33,359 bases of DNA from assembly GCA_934317205.1 (NCBI GenBank), contig CAKREL010000014.1:1-33359 (forward strand), given 5' to 3'. Below the pieces are notes generated by a model. The model ran no database searches. It was given only the letters and a program-made list of their open reading frames with translations, and was not told where the DNA came from. This DNA comes from an uncultured Eubacterium sp. GTDB lineage: Bacteria > Bacillota > Clostridia > Lachnospirales > Lachnospiraceae. How positions within the stretch are numbered: position 1 is the stretch's first letter; every line of letters begins with the position of its first letter. A program made the position numbers and the translations under genes. Of this stretch, positions 1 through 8,173 are shown piece after piece.

Positions 1-73
1 TATTTCCAAACTGTCCTCCCATTTTACCGATTGCAGTACGGCAAGCGCCTGCTAATACAACTTTCTTTGCCAT
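1..73 (-). CDS. Acetyl-CoA C-acetyltransferase (thiolase), N-terminal 24 codons only
   Basis: The reading frame starts at the ATG at 71-73 and runs off the left edge of the window. The 24 visible residues begin MAKKVVLAGACRTAIGK, which is the typical start of a biosynthetic thiolase that condenses two acetyl-CoA into acetoacetyl-CoA, the first step of the clostridial butyrate/crotonyl-CoA route. An AAGGAGAG ribosome binding site lies at about 81-88. Only the N-terminus is seen, so the catalytic Cys and His are outside the window. The identification rests on this short stretch. The upstream region carries a promoter and two Rex-like palindromes, which fits a redox-controlled fermentation operon. 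Confidence 0.8.
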   Translation of the reverse strand, partial: MAKKVVLAGACRTAIGKMGGQFGN

Positions 74-147
74 TTTTCTTCTCTCCTTCTTGACTTTAAA
101 AATATACCTCTAGTAATTATGTTAAAAGAATAACGCTAGACAATACT

Positions 148-176
148 ATCTTAGCACTATCAGCTTAATTTTGCAA
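148..176 (-). promoter_or_regulatory. Candidate sigma-A promoter of the thiolase gene
   Basis: On the minus strand TTGCAA (171-176) is followed after exactly 17 bases by TAAGAT (148-153). The start of transcription would fall about 65-70 bases before the thiolase ATG. The -10 box is a moderate match to TATAAT. This is a pattern match only. Confidence 0.4.
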
Positions 177-227
177 CGTTTCCTTCGTCATTTTTCATAA
201 ATTTTTTAAAGGATTTTCGTACACTTT

Positions 228-243
228 TGTCATTTTTTTAACA
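228..243. promoter_or_regulatory. Rex-like operator, site 1 (distal to its consensus by two bases)
   Basis: The 16-base sequence TGTCAT-TTTT-TTAACA is an imperfect palindrome matching the clostridial Rex core TGTTAA-N4-TTAACA except for two bases in the left half. It lies upstream of the thiolase promoter and is a near copy of site 2, 48 bases away. Rex is the NADH/NAD+-sensing repressor that controls thiolase and butyrate genes in Clostridium. Binding is inferred, not shown. Confidence 0.4.
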
Positions 244-275
244 CAGTCGAAAGGGTGAAAAGTCATCGTTCTGAC

Positions 276-291
276 TGTTATTTTTTTAACA
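276..291. promoter_or_regulatory. Rex-like operator, site 2
   Basis: TGTTAT-TTTT-TTAACA differs by one base from the palindromic Rex core TGTTAA-N4-TTAACA. Together with site 1 it forms a 17-base direct repeat (232-248 and 280-296) with one mismatch. Both sites lie more than 50 bases upstream of the promoter that I picked. Either a second promoter exists or the mode of control is not simple blocking of RNA polymerase. Confidence 0.45.
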
Positions 292-296
292 TAGTC

Positions 297-578
297 TTTA
301 AAAAAAATTAGGAATCGCACACCAAATCACGGCTTTCGCTATCCTTTTTTGTCTTTCGATGGTTCCTCGCTCTTCTGGCTAAGGTTTTTGAAAATTACTA
401 TAAGTTAACTTTAACACACGTATGCATACAATGCAATACCCACATATAGGTAATTAAATTTCTTCCCAGTCCCTACATTACCACAAAGTTATCGAAAAAT
501 CCAGTCTTTTTATACAACTTTGATATTTATTTAACAATTTCTTTATATTTATTGATTCCACTTTGCCATAACTGAAAT
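297..578. other. AT-rich intergenic stretch with no recognised content
   Basis: This is the remainder of the roughly 600-base gap between the thiolase and carB genes. I find no credible reading frame, RNA gene or terminator in it. Around 386-420 there is an AGTTAACTT palindrome of unknown meaning. Confidence 0.5.
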
Positions 579-647
579 GACGCCAGAAGTTAATTTTCCC
601 TAAGCAAGCGATTGTTAGCTGCGAAGGTAAATTTAACTTCTGACGTC
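579..647 (-). terminator. Long imperfect inverted repeat in the carB 3' region
   Basis: Arms of 22 bases at 579-600 and 626-647 match at 19 positions, with a loop of about 25 bases. In the minus-strand RNA one of the three mismatches becomes a G-U pair, so the fold is slightly better in the carB transcript. It begins 23 bases after the carB stop codon, where a terminator is expected. It lacks a clear U-tract, so it may instead be a stabilising 3' hairpin or the remnant of a small repeat element. Confidence 0.45.
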
Positions 648-669
648 TTTAAAACCTCAAAACTAAATA

Positions 670-3600
670 TTAAATATTCTTAACTGTCGCGATGTCAATC
701 ATCGTCATTTTATCATTCGCTGTCTCAAGACTCAGTGCCAGCGCATTTGCTGTATCCATAGATGTCAGGCAGTGAACACCTGTCTCTATCGCATTTCGGC
801 GAATAAGGAATCCGTCTCTGGATTTGTCACGTCCCTGTGTCGGTGTATCGATAACAAGGTCAATTTTATGTCCGAGAATCAGATCCAGAACATTTGGTGA
901 TTCCTGAGAAATTTTATTTACGCGGCGTGCATTTACGCCATGCTCCTGCAGGTATTTTGCAGTACTTCTTGTTGCGTAAATGGTATAACCCAGTGCTTCG
1001 AAACGTTTTGCAACGCCAACTGACTCTTCTTTATCAGCATCTTTGACTGTCATGATCATCCGTTTATACTTCGGAAGCTGGATGCCGGCACCGATAAATG
1101 CTTTGTACAAAGCTTCGTTGAAGTTCTTTGCTATACCAAGGCACTCACCAGTAGATTTCATCTCTGGTCCAAGGCTGATTTCAGCTCCGCGCAGTTTTTC
1201 AAAAGAGAATACCGGCATCTTGATTGCAATGTAATCTGCCTCTGGTGCCAGTCCCGGCTCGTAACCCATGCCTTTGATGGTCTCACCAAGGATTACTTTT
1301 GTTGCCAGGTCCACAATCGGAATACCTGTCACTTTGCTGATATATGGTACAGTTCTGGAAGAACGTGGATTTACTTCGATAACGTATACTTCCTCGTTCA
1401 TGGCAATAAACTGAATATTGATCAATCCTACGACATGAAGTGCTCTTGCCAGACGTTTTGTATATTCTACGATAGTCTCTTTTACACGATCACTGATCGT
1501 CGGTGCCGGATATACAGAAATACTATCTCCTGAATGTACACCTGTACGCTCGATATGCTCCATGATACCAGGAATCAGGATATCAGTACCGTCACATACC
1601 GCATCAACCTCAATTTCTTTACCCATCAGGTATTTATCAATCAAAATCGGATGATCTTGTGCAATCTGATTGATGGTATCAATAAATTCTACGATCTCAT
1701 CATCATTGAAAGCAATATGCATGCCCTGTCCACCAAGTACATAAGACGGACGGACAAGTACTGGATAGCCAATACGGTTTGCTGCAACTTTCGCTTCCTG
1801 AGCAGTGTATACCGTATCACCTGCTGCTCTCGGTATACCTGTCTTCTCCAGAATTTCATCAAAAAGTTCACGGTCTTCGGCTGCGTCAACATCCTCTGCT
1901 TTTGTACCAAGAATCGGCACGCCCATCTTCATCAGGCTCTCTGTCAGCTTGATAGCGGTCTGTCCACCGAACTGTACAACTGCTCCATCTGGTTTTTCAA
2001 TATTTACAACATTCTCTACATCTTCCGGTGTCAGCGGTTCAAAATACAGTTTGTCTGCAATATCAAAGTCAGTGGAAACTGTCTCCGGATTGTTATTAAT
2101 AATAATGGTTTCATATCCTGCTTTAGAAAATGCCCATGTACAATGAACAGAACAAAAATCGAACTCGATACCCTGTCCGATACGAATTGGGCCAGAACCA
2201 AGTACAAGAACCTTTTTCTTCTTTGCAGTTCCATCTGCCTCATTCTCACCGTCAAAGCAAGAATAGTAATACGGCGTGCTTGCCTCAAACTCAGCAGCAC
2301 AAGTATCAACCATTTTGAAGGAAGCTGTAATACCATTCTCATAACGCATATTTTTGATATAGTCTTCGTCTTTGCCTGTTAACTGAGCAATTACTTTATC
2401 CGGGAACTCAATACGTTTTGCTTCACGGAGCAGTTCAACGGTCAGTGCCTCACTGCGCAGACGTCCTTCCATTTCCACCAGAATCGCAATTTTATCAATA
2501 AACCACTTATCAATCTTTGTGATGTCATGGATGGTATCATAAGAAACGCCTCGACGGCATGCCTCTGCAATGACCCAGATTCTTCTGTCATCTACTACTT
2601 TCAGACGCTCGATCAGTTTGTCATATGAAAGTGTCAGATATTCATCAGAAACAAGGCTGTCCACATGCTGCTCCAGAGAGCGGATAGCTTTCATCAATGC
2701 GCCTTCGAAGTTTGTACAGATACTCATAACCTCACCGGTTGCTTTCATCTGTGTAGTCAGTGTACGTTTTGCAGTGATAAATTTATCAAACGGGAGACGC
2801 GGGATTTTTACAACACAATAATCCAGCATCGGTTCGAAACTAGCGTATGTTTTTCCTGTAATAGCATTTTTAATTTCATCAAGTGTATAGCCAAGTGCAA
2901 TCTTTGCTGCAACTTTTGCGATCGGATATCCAGTTGCTTTGGAAGCCAATGCAGAAGAACGGCTTACACGCGGGTTAACTTCAATAACACAATACTCAAA
3001 AGAATCCGGATTTAATGCATACTGTACATTACATCCGCCAGTGATATTCAGTTCACTGATAATATTTAATGCAGATGTACGCAGCATCTGGTATTCTTTG
3101 TCGCCCAAAGTCTGTGACGGAGCAACAACAATGGAATCACCTGTATGAACACCAACCGGATCGATATTCTCCATATTACATACTGTGATGCAGTTTCCAT
3201 TGGCATCACGCATTACTTCATACTCGATTTCTTTCCATCCTGCGATACAACGCTCAACCAGAACTTCTCCGACACGGCTCAGACGCAGACCATTGCTCAG
3301 GATTTCAACCAGTTCTTCTTCATTGTGAGCGATACCACCGCCGCTTCCACCTAAAGTGAAGGCAGGACGCAGTACAACCGGATAACCGATCGTATTTGTA
3401 AATTTGATACCGTCTTCAACTGTATTTACAACCAAAGAGGCTGCACATGGCTCACCGATTTTTTCCATCGTATCTTTGAATGCCTGACGATCCTCCGCAC
3501 GGAAGATTGTCTCAGCTGTAGTACCGATCAATTTTACACCGTTTTCTTCTAAAAATCCGGATTCTGCCAGTTCCATACCAAGGTTCAGGCCTGCCTGTCC

Positions 3601-3873
3601 ACCCAGGGTTGGAAGGACACTATCTGGTTTTTCTTTTAATATGATCTGTTTTAACACATCAACTGTCAACGGCTCGATATAAACCTGATCTGCAATCTGT
3701 TTATCTGTCATGATGGTTGCCGGGTTTGAGTTTACCAGACAAACTTCAACACCTTCCTCTTTCAGGGAACGGCATGCCTGTGTACCTGCATAATCAAACT
3801 CAGCAGCCTGACCGATAACAATCGGACCGGAACCGATTACTAATACTTTTTTGATATCTGATCTCTTTGGCAT
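670..3873 (-). CDS. carB: Carbamoyl phosphate synthetase, large subunit
   Basis: CarB uses ammonia passed from CarA, bicarbonate and two ATP to make carbamoyl phosphate for pyrimidines and arginine. The 1067 residues match the usual length. Two homologous halves are visible: the first begins at KVLVIGSGPIVIGQ (about residues 9-22), the second at KVLVLGSGPIRIGQ (about 554-567). Each half carries an ATP-grasp module with a glycine-rich loop (LGGSGGG 174-180 and LGGQG 713-717) and the metal-binding EVNPR motif (298-302 and 833-837). The C-terminal 130 residues or so form the MGS-like allosteric domain. The ATG overlaps the carA stop as TAATG, and its ribosome binding site (GGAGGACAG) lies inside the last codons of carA, so the two are translationally coupled. 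No sign of damage. Confidence 0.98.
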   Translation of the reverse strand: MPKRSDIKKVLVIGSGPIVIGQAAEFDYAGTQACRSLKEEGVEVCLVNSNPATIMTDKQIADQVYIEPLTVDVLKQIILKEKPDSVLPTLGGQAGLNLGMELAESGFLEENGVKLIGTTAETIFRAEDRQAFKDTMEKIGEPCAASLVVNTVEDGIKFTNTIGYPVVLRPAFTLGGSGGGIAHNEEELVEILSNGLRLSRVGEVLVERCIAGWKEIEYEVMRDANGNCITVCNMENIDPVGVHTGDSIVVAPSQTLGDKEYQMLRTSALNIISELNITGGCNVQYALNPDSFEYCVIEVNPRVSRSSALASKATGYPIAKVAAKIALGYTLDEIKNAITGKTYASFEPMLDYCVVKIPRLPFDKFITAKRTLTTQMKATGEVMSICTNFEGALMKAIRSLEQHVDSLVSDEYLTLSYDKLIERLKVVDDRRIWVIAEACRRGVSYDTIHDITKIDKWFIDKIAILVEMEGRLRSEALTVELLREAKRIEFPDKVIAQLTGKDEDYIKNMRYENGITASFKMVDTCAAEFEASTPYYYSCFDGENEADGTAKKKKVLVLGSGPIRIGQGIEFDFCSVHCTWAFSKAGYETIIINNNPETVSTDFDIADKLYFEPLTPEDVENVVNIEKPDGAVVQFGGQTAIKLTESLMKMGVPILGTKAEDVDAAEDRELFDEILEKTGIPRAAGDTVYTAQEAKVAANRIGYPVLVRPSYVLGGQGMHIAFNDDEIVEFIDTINQIAQDHPILIDKYLMGKEIEVDAVCDGTDILIPGIMEHIERTGVHSGDSISVYPAPTISDRVKETIVEYTKRLARALHVVGLINIQFIAMNEEVYVIEVNPRSSRTVPYISKVTGIPIVDLATKVILGETIKGMGYEPGLAPEADYIAIKMPVFSFEKLRGAEISLGPEMKSTGECLGIAKNFNEALYKAFIGAGIQLPKYKRMIMTVKDADKEESVGVAKRFEALGYTIYATRSTAKYLQEHGVNARRVNKISQESPNVLDLILGHKIDLVIDTPTQGRDKSRDGFLIRRNAIETGVHCLTSMDTANALALSLETANDKMTMIDIATVKNI

Positions 3874-4943
3874 TATTTCTGTCCTCCCATCATTTCAATA
3901 AACTTGTCAAACAGGTATCCGGAATCCTGTGGACCAGGGCATGCTTCCGGATGGAACTGTACAGTAAAAATATTCTTTCCTGTATACTTGAGTCCCTCGT
4001 TGGTTCCGTCATTTACATTTGTAAATGCAGGAACTGCTACTGTATGATCCAGACTGTCTGCATCTACTGCATATCCATGGTTCTGAGATGAAATGTATAC
4101 ACGACCTGTCTCCAGATCTTTTACCGGGTGATTACCACCTCTGTGACCATATTTTAATTTATAAGTATCTGCGCCAGTAGCTAATGCCATCAACTGATGT
4201 CCTAAGCAGATCGCAAAAATCGGCACTTCCGAATCATAAAGTTTTTTCACTTCCTTGATGATATCTGTGCAGGCTTTTGGATCTCCAGGGCCATTAGAAA
4301 GCATGATTCCGTCCGGATTAGAAGAAAGAATTTCTTCAGCAGTTGTATGTGCAGGGTAAATTGTAACTTCGCAGCCACGTTTGTGCAGGGACTGTGCAAT
4401 GTTGTTTTTTGCACCAAAGTCCAACAGTGCTACTTTATAGCCGTCTGCTTTCAGCACTTCTTTCTCATTGCATGTCACCTTATCTACTACATTTCCTGTA
4501 TTGTATACATGAAGCTGAGACAAAATTTCATCAAGTTTGTAATTTTCATCCGTGGTGATCATACCATTCATAGTTCCTTTTTCACGCAGAATTTTTGTCA
4601 ACGCTCTTGTATCAATTCCTGCGATTCCCGGAATATCATGCTCCTTCAAGAAATCCTGAATCGTTCCCTGGCAACGGAAGTTACTAGGAATTCTGGATAA
4701 CTCTCTTACGATATATCCGTCCGGCCATGGTTGCGCAGACTCCATATCCGGTGTAATTCCATAATTTCCAATCAGCGGATATGTCATTACGACTGCCTGT
4801 CCTGCATAGGATGGGTCTGTCAAAACCTCCAGATAACCAGTCATGGAAGTATTGAAGACGATCTCACTGATCACGCTCTTTGTCGAGCCAATGCTTGTTC
4901 CGGTAAATACTGTACCGTCTTCCAGAATCAGAAATGCTTTCAT
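3873..4943 (-). CDS. carA: Carbamoyl phosphate synthetase, small (glutaminase) subunit
   Basis: CarA hydrolyses glutamine and channels ammonia to CarB. The 356 residues comprise an N-terminal CPSase small-chain domain (about 1-130, with the FNTSMTGY motif) and a class I glutamine amidotransferase domain (about 168-350). The catalytic triad is visible: Cys246 in AICLGHQ, and His331 and Glu333 in FHPE. It is the first gene of a carAB pair, with a promoter about 250 bases upstream and a long leader carrying an ARG-box-like site. The pair is not next to other pyr or arg genes here. Confidence 0.97.
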   Translation of the reverse strand: MKAFLILEDGTVFTGTSIGSTKSVISEIVFNTSMTGYLEVLTDPSYAGQAVVMTYPLIGNYGITPDMESAQPWPDGYIVRELSRIPSNFRCQGTIQDFLKEHDIPGIAGIDTRALTKILREKGTMNGMITTDENYKLDEILSQLHVYNTGNVVDKVTCNEKEVLKADGYKVALLDFGAKNNIAQSLHKRGCEVTIYPAHTTAEEILSSNPDGIMLSNGPGDPKACTDIIKEVKKLYDSEVPIFAICLGHQLMALATGADTYKLKYGHRGGNHPVKDLETGRVYISSQNHGYAVDADSLDHTVAVPAFTNVNDGTNEGLKYTGKNIFTVQFHPEACPGPQDSGYLFDKFIEMMGGQK

Positions 4944-4987
4944 TTATTCGCCCGTCCTTTCTTTTTCTACAATATACACTTTCCTTC

Positions 4988-5007
4988 AAAAATGTCCTCA
5001 CATTTTT
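4988..5007 (-). other. Small hairpin in the carA leader
   Basis: An 8-base perfect stem (AAAAATGT paired with ACATTTTT) with a 4-base loop lies about 45 bases before the carA start codon. No U-tract follows, so it is not a terminator. It might affect translation, but the sequence does not show that it does. Confidence 0.3.
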
Positions 5008-5102
5008 GCTGCGAGATGCACGTCATGTAACACATGGCACATTCTTCTGTCCATCTCTATAATTTTACTACATTTTAACATGTATTTCCTGGCTTGTTGC
5101 AA

Positions 5103-5130
5103 AAAAAAAGAGGGAAATTTCTCTTTTTTT
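5103..5130 (-). terminator. A/U-rich attenuator-like hairpin in the carA leader
   Basis: AAAAAAAGAG and CTCTTTTTTT form a 10-base stem around an 8-base loop, with the run of U in the 3' arm. It sits directly downstream of the ARG-box-like site and about 160 bases before carA. Its low GC content makes it a weak terminator at best. It could be a pause or attenuation site. Confidence 0.3.
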
Positions 5131-5145
5131 GTATTTTTATGCATA
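5128..5145 (-). promoter_or_regulatory. ARG-box-like operator in the carA leader
   Basis: The minus-strand 18-mer TATGCATAAAAATACAAA fits the ArgR/AhrC consensus wNTGAATwwwwATTCANw at 16 of 18 positions by my count. It overlaps a perfect 21-base inverted repeat at 5137-5157 (arms TTATGCAT and ATGCATAA). The site would lie roughly 40-60 bases downstream of the transcription start, where an arginine repressor could act as a roadblock. The role is inferred from motif and position. Confidence 0.4.
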
Positions 5146-5192
5146 ATTCATGCATAATATTCACTTTTCTGCCATGTATACAAATTGTAGGT

Positions 5193-5221
5193 ATTTTATC
5201 ATAGTTTTTTACATTTTTCAA
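5193..5221 (-). promoter_or_regulatory. Sigma-A promoter of carAB
   Basis: On the minus strand TTGAAA (5216-5221) is separated by exactly 17 bases from TAAAAT (5193-5198). Each box differs from consensus in one or two bases. Transcription would start near 5186, giving a leader of about 240 nt before carA. Confidence 0.65.
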
Positions 5222-5281
5222 TACTTACTTTCACTATGTGCTCATATACTTTCTAATACAGCTACAGTCCGCACGGTCAAT

Positions 5282-5327
5282 TAAACAACAACGGCAAGGC
5301 CCGACGTCATCGCCAGACCTTGCCGTT
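5282..5327 (-). terminator. Intrinsic terminator of serS
   Basis: Just after the serS stop codon, AACGGCAAGG (minus strand, 5327-5318) pairs perfectly with CCTTGCCGTT (5299-5290). A T-rich tail (GTTGTTTAA) follows at 5289-5281. It separates serS from the carAB promoter. Confidence 0.8.
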
Positions 5328-5333
5328 TCTTAA

Positions 5334-6614
5334 TTACTCAATTTTTGTTTTTCCACCCATATATGGCTGTAATGCTTTCGGAATATTCACGGTTCCATCA
5401 GCATTTAAGTTGTTCTCCAGAAATGCGATCAGCATTCTTGGTGGAGCAACTACGGTATTATTTAATGTATGTGCCAGATATTTCTTGCCATCAGCACCTT
5501 TTACACGGATTTTCAGTCGTCTTGCCTGAGCATCACCAAGGTTTGAACAGCTTCCTACTTCGAAATATTTTTTCTGACGTGGAGACCAAGCCTCTACATC
5601 AACAGATTTCACTTTCAGGTCAGCAAGATCACCAGAACAGCATTCTAAAGTACGAACCGGAATATCAAGACTGCGGAACAAATCTACCGTATTCTGCCAT
5701 AATTTTTCATACCACATCATGGAATCTTCCGGTTTGCAGACAACGATCATTTCCTGCTTTTCAAATTGATGGATACGGTATACGCCTCTCTCTTCGATAC
5801 CATGAGCACCTTTTTCTTTACGGAAACACGGAGAATAACTTGTCAGTGTCTTCGGCAGCTGCTCTTCATCGATCATTGTATCAATAAAGCTTCCAATCAT
5901 AGAATGCTCGGATGTACCGATCAGATACAGATCTTCTCCTTCGATTTTATACATCATAGCATCCATCTCATCAAAACTCATAACTCCGGTAACAACATTA
6001 CTTCTGATCATATATGGCGGAATGCAATAGGTGAATCCACGATCAATCATAAAGTCACGGGCATAAGCCAAAACTGCTGAATGCAGACGGGCAATATCCC
6101 CTTTCAGATAATAGAAACCATTTCCGGCTACTTTTCTTGCACTGTCAAGATCAATGCCATCGAATTTCTCCATGATCTCTGTATGGTATGGAATCTCGAA
6201 ATCCGGAACAACCGGCTCGCCAAAACGCTCAACCTCTACGTTCTCACTGTCATCTTTTCCAATCGGAACAGATGGATCAATGATATTTGGAATGGTCATC
6301 ATGATTTTCTTAATTTTGTCCTGAAGCTCACTTTCCTGTGCCTCAAGCTCTGCCAGGCGTTCTGCATCTTTCGCTACTTGCTCTTTTAATGCCATAGCTT
6401 CTTCTTTTTTTCCCTGTCCCATCAAGGCACCAATCTGTTTGGAGATACGGTTTCTATTGGCACGCAGATCATCTGCTTCCTGCTGAACAGCTCTGGATGA
6501 TGCATCTAACTCGATTACTTCATCTACCAGGCCCAGTTTGTGATCCTGAAATTTATTTTTGATATTCTGTTTTACAATATCTGGGTTTTCTCTTAAAAAC
6601 TTAATGTCAATCAT
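5334..6614 (-). CDS. serS: Seryl-tRNA synthetase
   Basis: SerRS charges tRNA-Ser with serine. The start is the ATG at 6612-6614, giving 426 residues that begin MIDIKFLRENPDIVK, the usual SerRS start. An AGGAGG site lies 7 bases upstream. A longer in-frame start exists but would overlap the promoter. Residues about 27-105 form the long coiled-coil tRNA-binding arm. The class II core follows: TSE at 234-236, motif 2 with FRKE at 264-267, and motif 3 in the C-terminal stretch ending around 400 (PPRMLIAFLE). It is a single-gene unit with its own promoter and terminator. I found no T-box leader: the predicted leader is only about 30 nt. Confidence 0.97.
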   Translation of the reverse strand: MIDIKFLRENPDIVKQNIKNKFQDHKLGLVDEVIELDASSRAVQQEADDLRANRNRISKQIGALMGQGKKEEAMALKEQVAKDAERLAELEAQESELQDKIKKIMMTIPNIIDPSVPIGKDDSENVEVERFGEPVVPDFEIPYHTEIMEKFDGIDLDSARKVAGNGFYYLKGDIARLHSAVLAYARDFMIDRGFTYCIPPYMIRSNVVTGVMSFDEMDAMMYKIEGEDLYLIGTSEHSMIGSFIDTMIDEEQLPKTLTSYSPCFRKEKGAHGIEERGVYRIHQFEKQEMIVVCKPEDSMMWYEKLWQNTVDLFRSLDIPVRTLECCSGDLADLKVKSVDVEAWSPRQKKYFEVGSCSNLGDAQARRLKIRVKGADGKKYLAHTLNNTVVAPPRMLIAFLENNLNADGTVNIPKALQPYMGGKTKIE

Positions 6615-6647
6615 AGCTTCCTCCTGAGGAAATTTTATTCTTTCAAA

Positions 6648-6676
6648 AGTATACACTGATTCACAGCAATATTCAA
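6648..6676 (-). promoter_or_regulatory. Sigma-A promoter of serS
   Basis: TTGAAT (6671-6676) and TATACT (6648-6653) on the minus strand are separated by exactly 17 bases. The start of transcription would be near 6641, about 27 bases before the serS ATG. Confidence 0.7.
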
Positions 6677-6679
6677 GCC

Positions 6680-6904
6680 TTGTTCATCGTGTTCTTGGCT
6701 AAAATTTTGGCATATAAAGCGAAATCGAAGCATCCTTCCAGAATCGCTAGACGCTCACTACCTTCATTTCACTGCGGTTTCATCGCGCTCACTCCCAACT
6801 CCGATAAAAGCTGGTCGTTTCCCGTTCGCGCAAAACCTTGTGAAAATCATTCGTGCCTGCATTGGAGTTTTGTATCATTTTTTTCTTTATCACACAAGCA
6901 ATAT
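6680..6904. repeat. Non-coding stretch resembling a dispersed intergenic repeat
   Basis: This stretch between the permease stop codon and the serS promoter shows an internal near-repeat on the minus strand (GTGAGCGCGA and GTGAGCGTCT) and looks more GC-rich than the other gaps. A plus-strand reading frame is open here, but it has no ribosome binding site and its composition is not protein-like. The style reminds me of intergenic repeats seen many times in Lachnospiraceae genomes. Only one copy is visible here, so the repeat status is unproven. Confidence 0.3.
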
Positions 6905-8158
6905 TTATTCGCGGCGCAGTGCATCAATTGGTTTCAGATTCGCTGCTTTATAAGATGGCAATAATCCAAAAATAATTCCTATTCCCATAGAAAATCCAAC
7001 TGCAATGATTGCTGCCGGGATACTGATAACCACTGGCATATCGCTAACTTTAGAGATTACCTCTGCAAGCACGATTCCCGCAACCACACCGATAATACCA
7101 CCAAGACTGGTCAAGACGGCAGCCTCTGTCAGAAACTGACCGAGAATATGGCTCTTCTTTGCTCCGATGGCCTTTTTCAGACCAATTTCCTGGGTTCGTT
7201 CTGTTACAGATACTAACATGATATTCATAACACCAATACCGCCGACCAGAAGTGAAATACCTGCAATCCAGATCAGCATGCGATTTGTTGATTGGCTCAG
7301 TTCCTGAATATCCTGTGCCTGTTTTAACAGATCCTGGCCTTTATACTGGATTGTGCTATCTGAAACATTAAGATTTGCATTCAGGATATCTGCCACCGCC
7401 TGACCTGCAGATGCCATGGAATCTGTATCTGCTGCTTTTAATACCACACTCTGTGGTTCATCATACTGAAATACAATTGGCCATGTGGCAGATGGGATAA
7501 ATACTCTGCCACTGCTATCCTGCATATAAGTATAATAGTCATCCATAGAATTGATCACTGGTTCAAAACCATCTTTTTTATCTGCAATTCCAACTACAAT
7601 ATATGGTTCTCCCTGAATCTCGATAGTTTTTCCAATGACCTCGGCTCCCTGAAATAACGAGGATGCACTATCTTGATCTAAAATTGCTACTTTTCTGTAT
7701 TTCGCATAATCATTACTGTCAAACCCACGTCCCTCTTTAATGATATAACTGCAGGTATCCAGATAATTTGCATCAACGCCCATGACATAACCACCTGAAA
7801 GAGATGTATTGCCATAACATACTGTACCATAACCCTGACGGCTGGTATAGCGGGATGCTTCCTCCACACCATCCACTGCCAGAATCTGTTGCATGGTATC
7901 ATCACTGATCACCGGAACACCATCCGGAATTCCGTTATAATCCATCTCGTAAGTCCATTCATCCTGATAAAGCTGAACTGTCACTGCGTTATTTCCGGCA
8001 CCTACCAGATTCTGTTTGATCTGCTCATTTGTTCCCTGAATTGTGGAAACAATTGCAATAATTGCGCCAATACCGATGATAATACCAAGCATCGTCAGAA
8101 AGGAACGCATTTTATGAGACCAGATGCCCTGAAAGGACAGTCTAATATTTTCTAACAT
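6905..8158 (-). CDS. MacB/FtsX-type ABC transporter permease
   Basis: This is the membrane subunit of an ABC efflux system, 417 residues from the ATG at 8156-8158, which has GGGGAGG 8 bases upstream. A GTG nine bases earlier overlaps the ribosome binding site and is rejected. The layout is typical of MacB: an N-terminal membrane segment (about residues 18-40), a large extracytoplasmic MacB_PCD domain (to about 275), then three membrane segments (about 287-310, 340-365 and 375-400) of the FtsX type. The motif MLVSVTERTQEIGLKKAIGA before the second of these is characteristic. Such permeases work by mechanotransmission with an ATPase and an adaptor rather than by a membrane channel. The substrate is unknown; YknZ/MacB relatives export peptides or drugs. 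Confidence 0.92.
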   Translation of the reverse strand: MLENIRLSFQGIWSHKMRSFLTMLGIIIGIGAIIAIVSTIQGTNEQIKQNLVGAGNNAVTVQLYQDEWTYEMDYNGIPDGVPVISDDTMQQILAVDGVEEASRYTSRQGYGTVCYGNTSLSGGYVMGVDANYLDTCSYIIKEGRGFDSNDYAKYRKVAILDQDSASSLFQGAEVIGKTIEIQGEPYIVVGIADKKDGFEPVINSMDDYYTYMQDSSGRVFIPSATWPIVFQYDEPQSVVLKAADTDSMASAGQAVADILNANLNVSDSTIQYKGQDLLKQAQDIQELSQSTNRMLIWIAGISLLVGGIGVMNIMLVSVTERTQEIGLKKAIGAKKSHILGQFLTEAAVLTSLGGIIGVVAGIVLAEVISKVSDMPVVISIPAAIIAVGFSMGIGIIFGLLPSYKAANLKPIDALRRE

Positions 8159-8173
8159 TTCACGCACCTCCCC

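Noticed and set aside
301..400. Apparent similarity of the thiolase-carB gap to the serS upstream stretch (shared TTCTGGCTAA-like words)
   Set aside because: Only short words are shared and they do not align over any length.
1534..2382. 282-codon open frame on the plus strand inside carB
   Set aside because: It is antisense to a fully conserved carB, has no ribosome binding site and shows a Cys/Ile/Asn-rich composition typical of a shadow frame.
4944..5200. PyrR-type attenuator in the carA leader
   Set aside because: No match to the PyrR binding loop motif and no strong GC terminator; the ARG-like site fits better.
5345..5887. 180-codon plus-strand open frame inside serS
   Set aside because: Antisense to serS motif regions; no ribosome binding site or recognisable domain.
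6615..6904. T-box riboswitch for serS
   Set aside because: A clear sigma-A promoter lies only about 35 bases before the start codon, and I found no T-box specificity loop, antiterminator or terminator.
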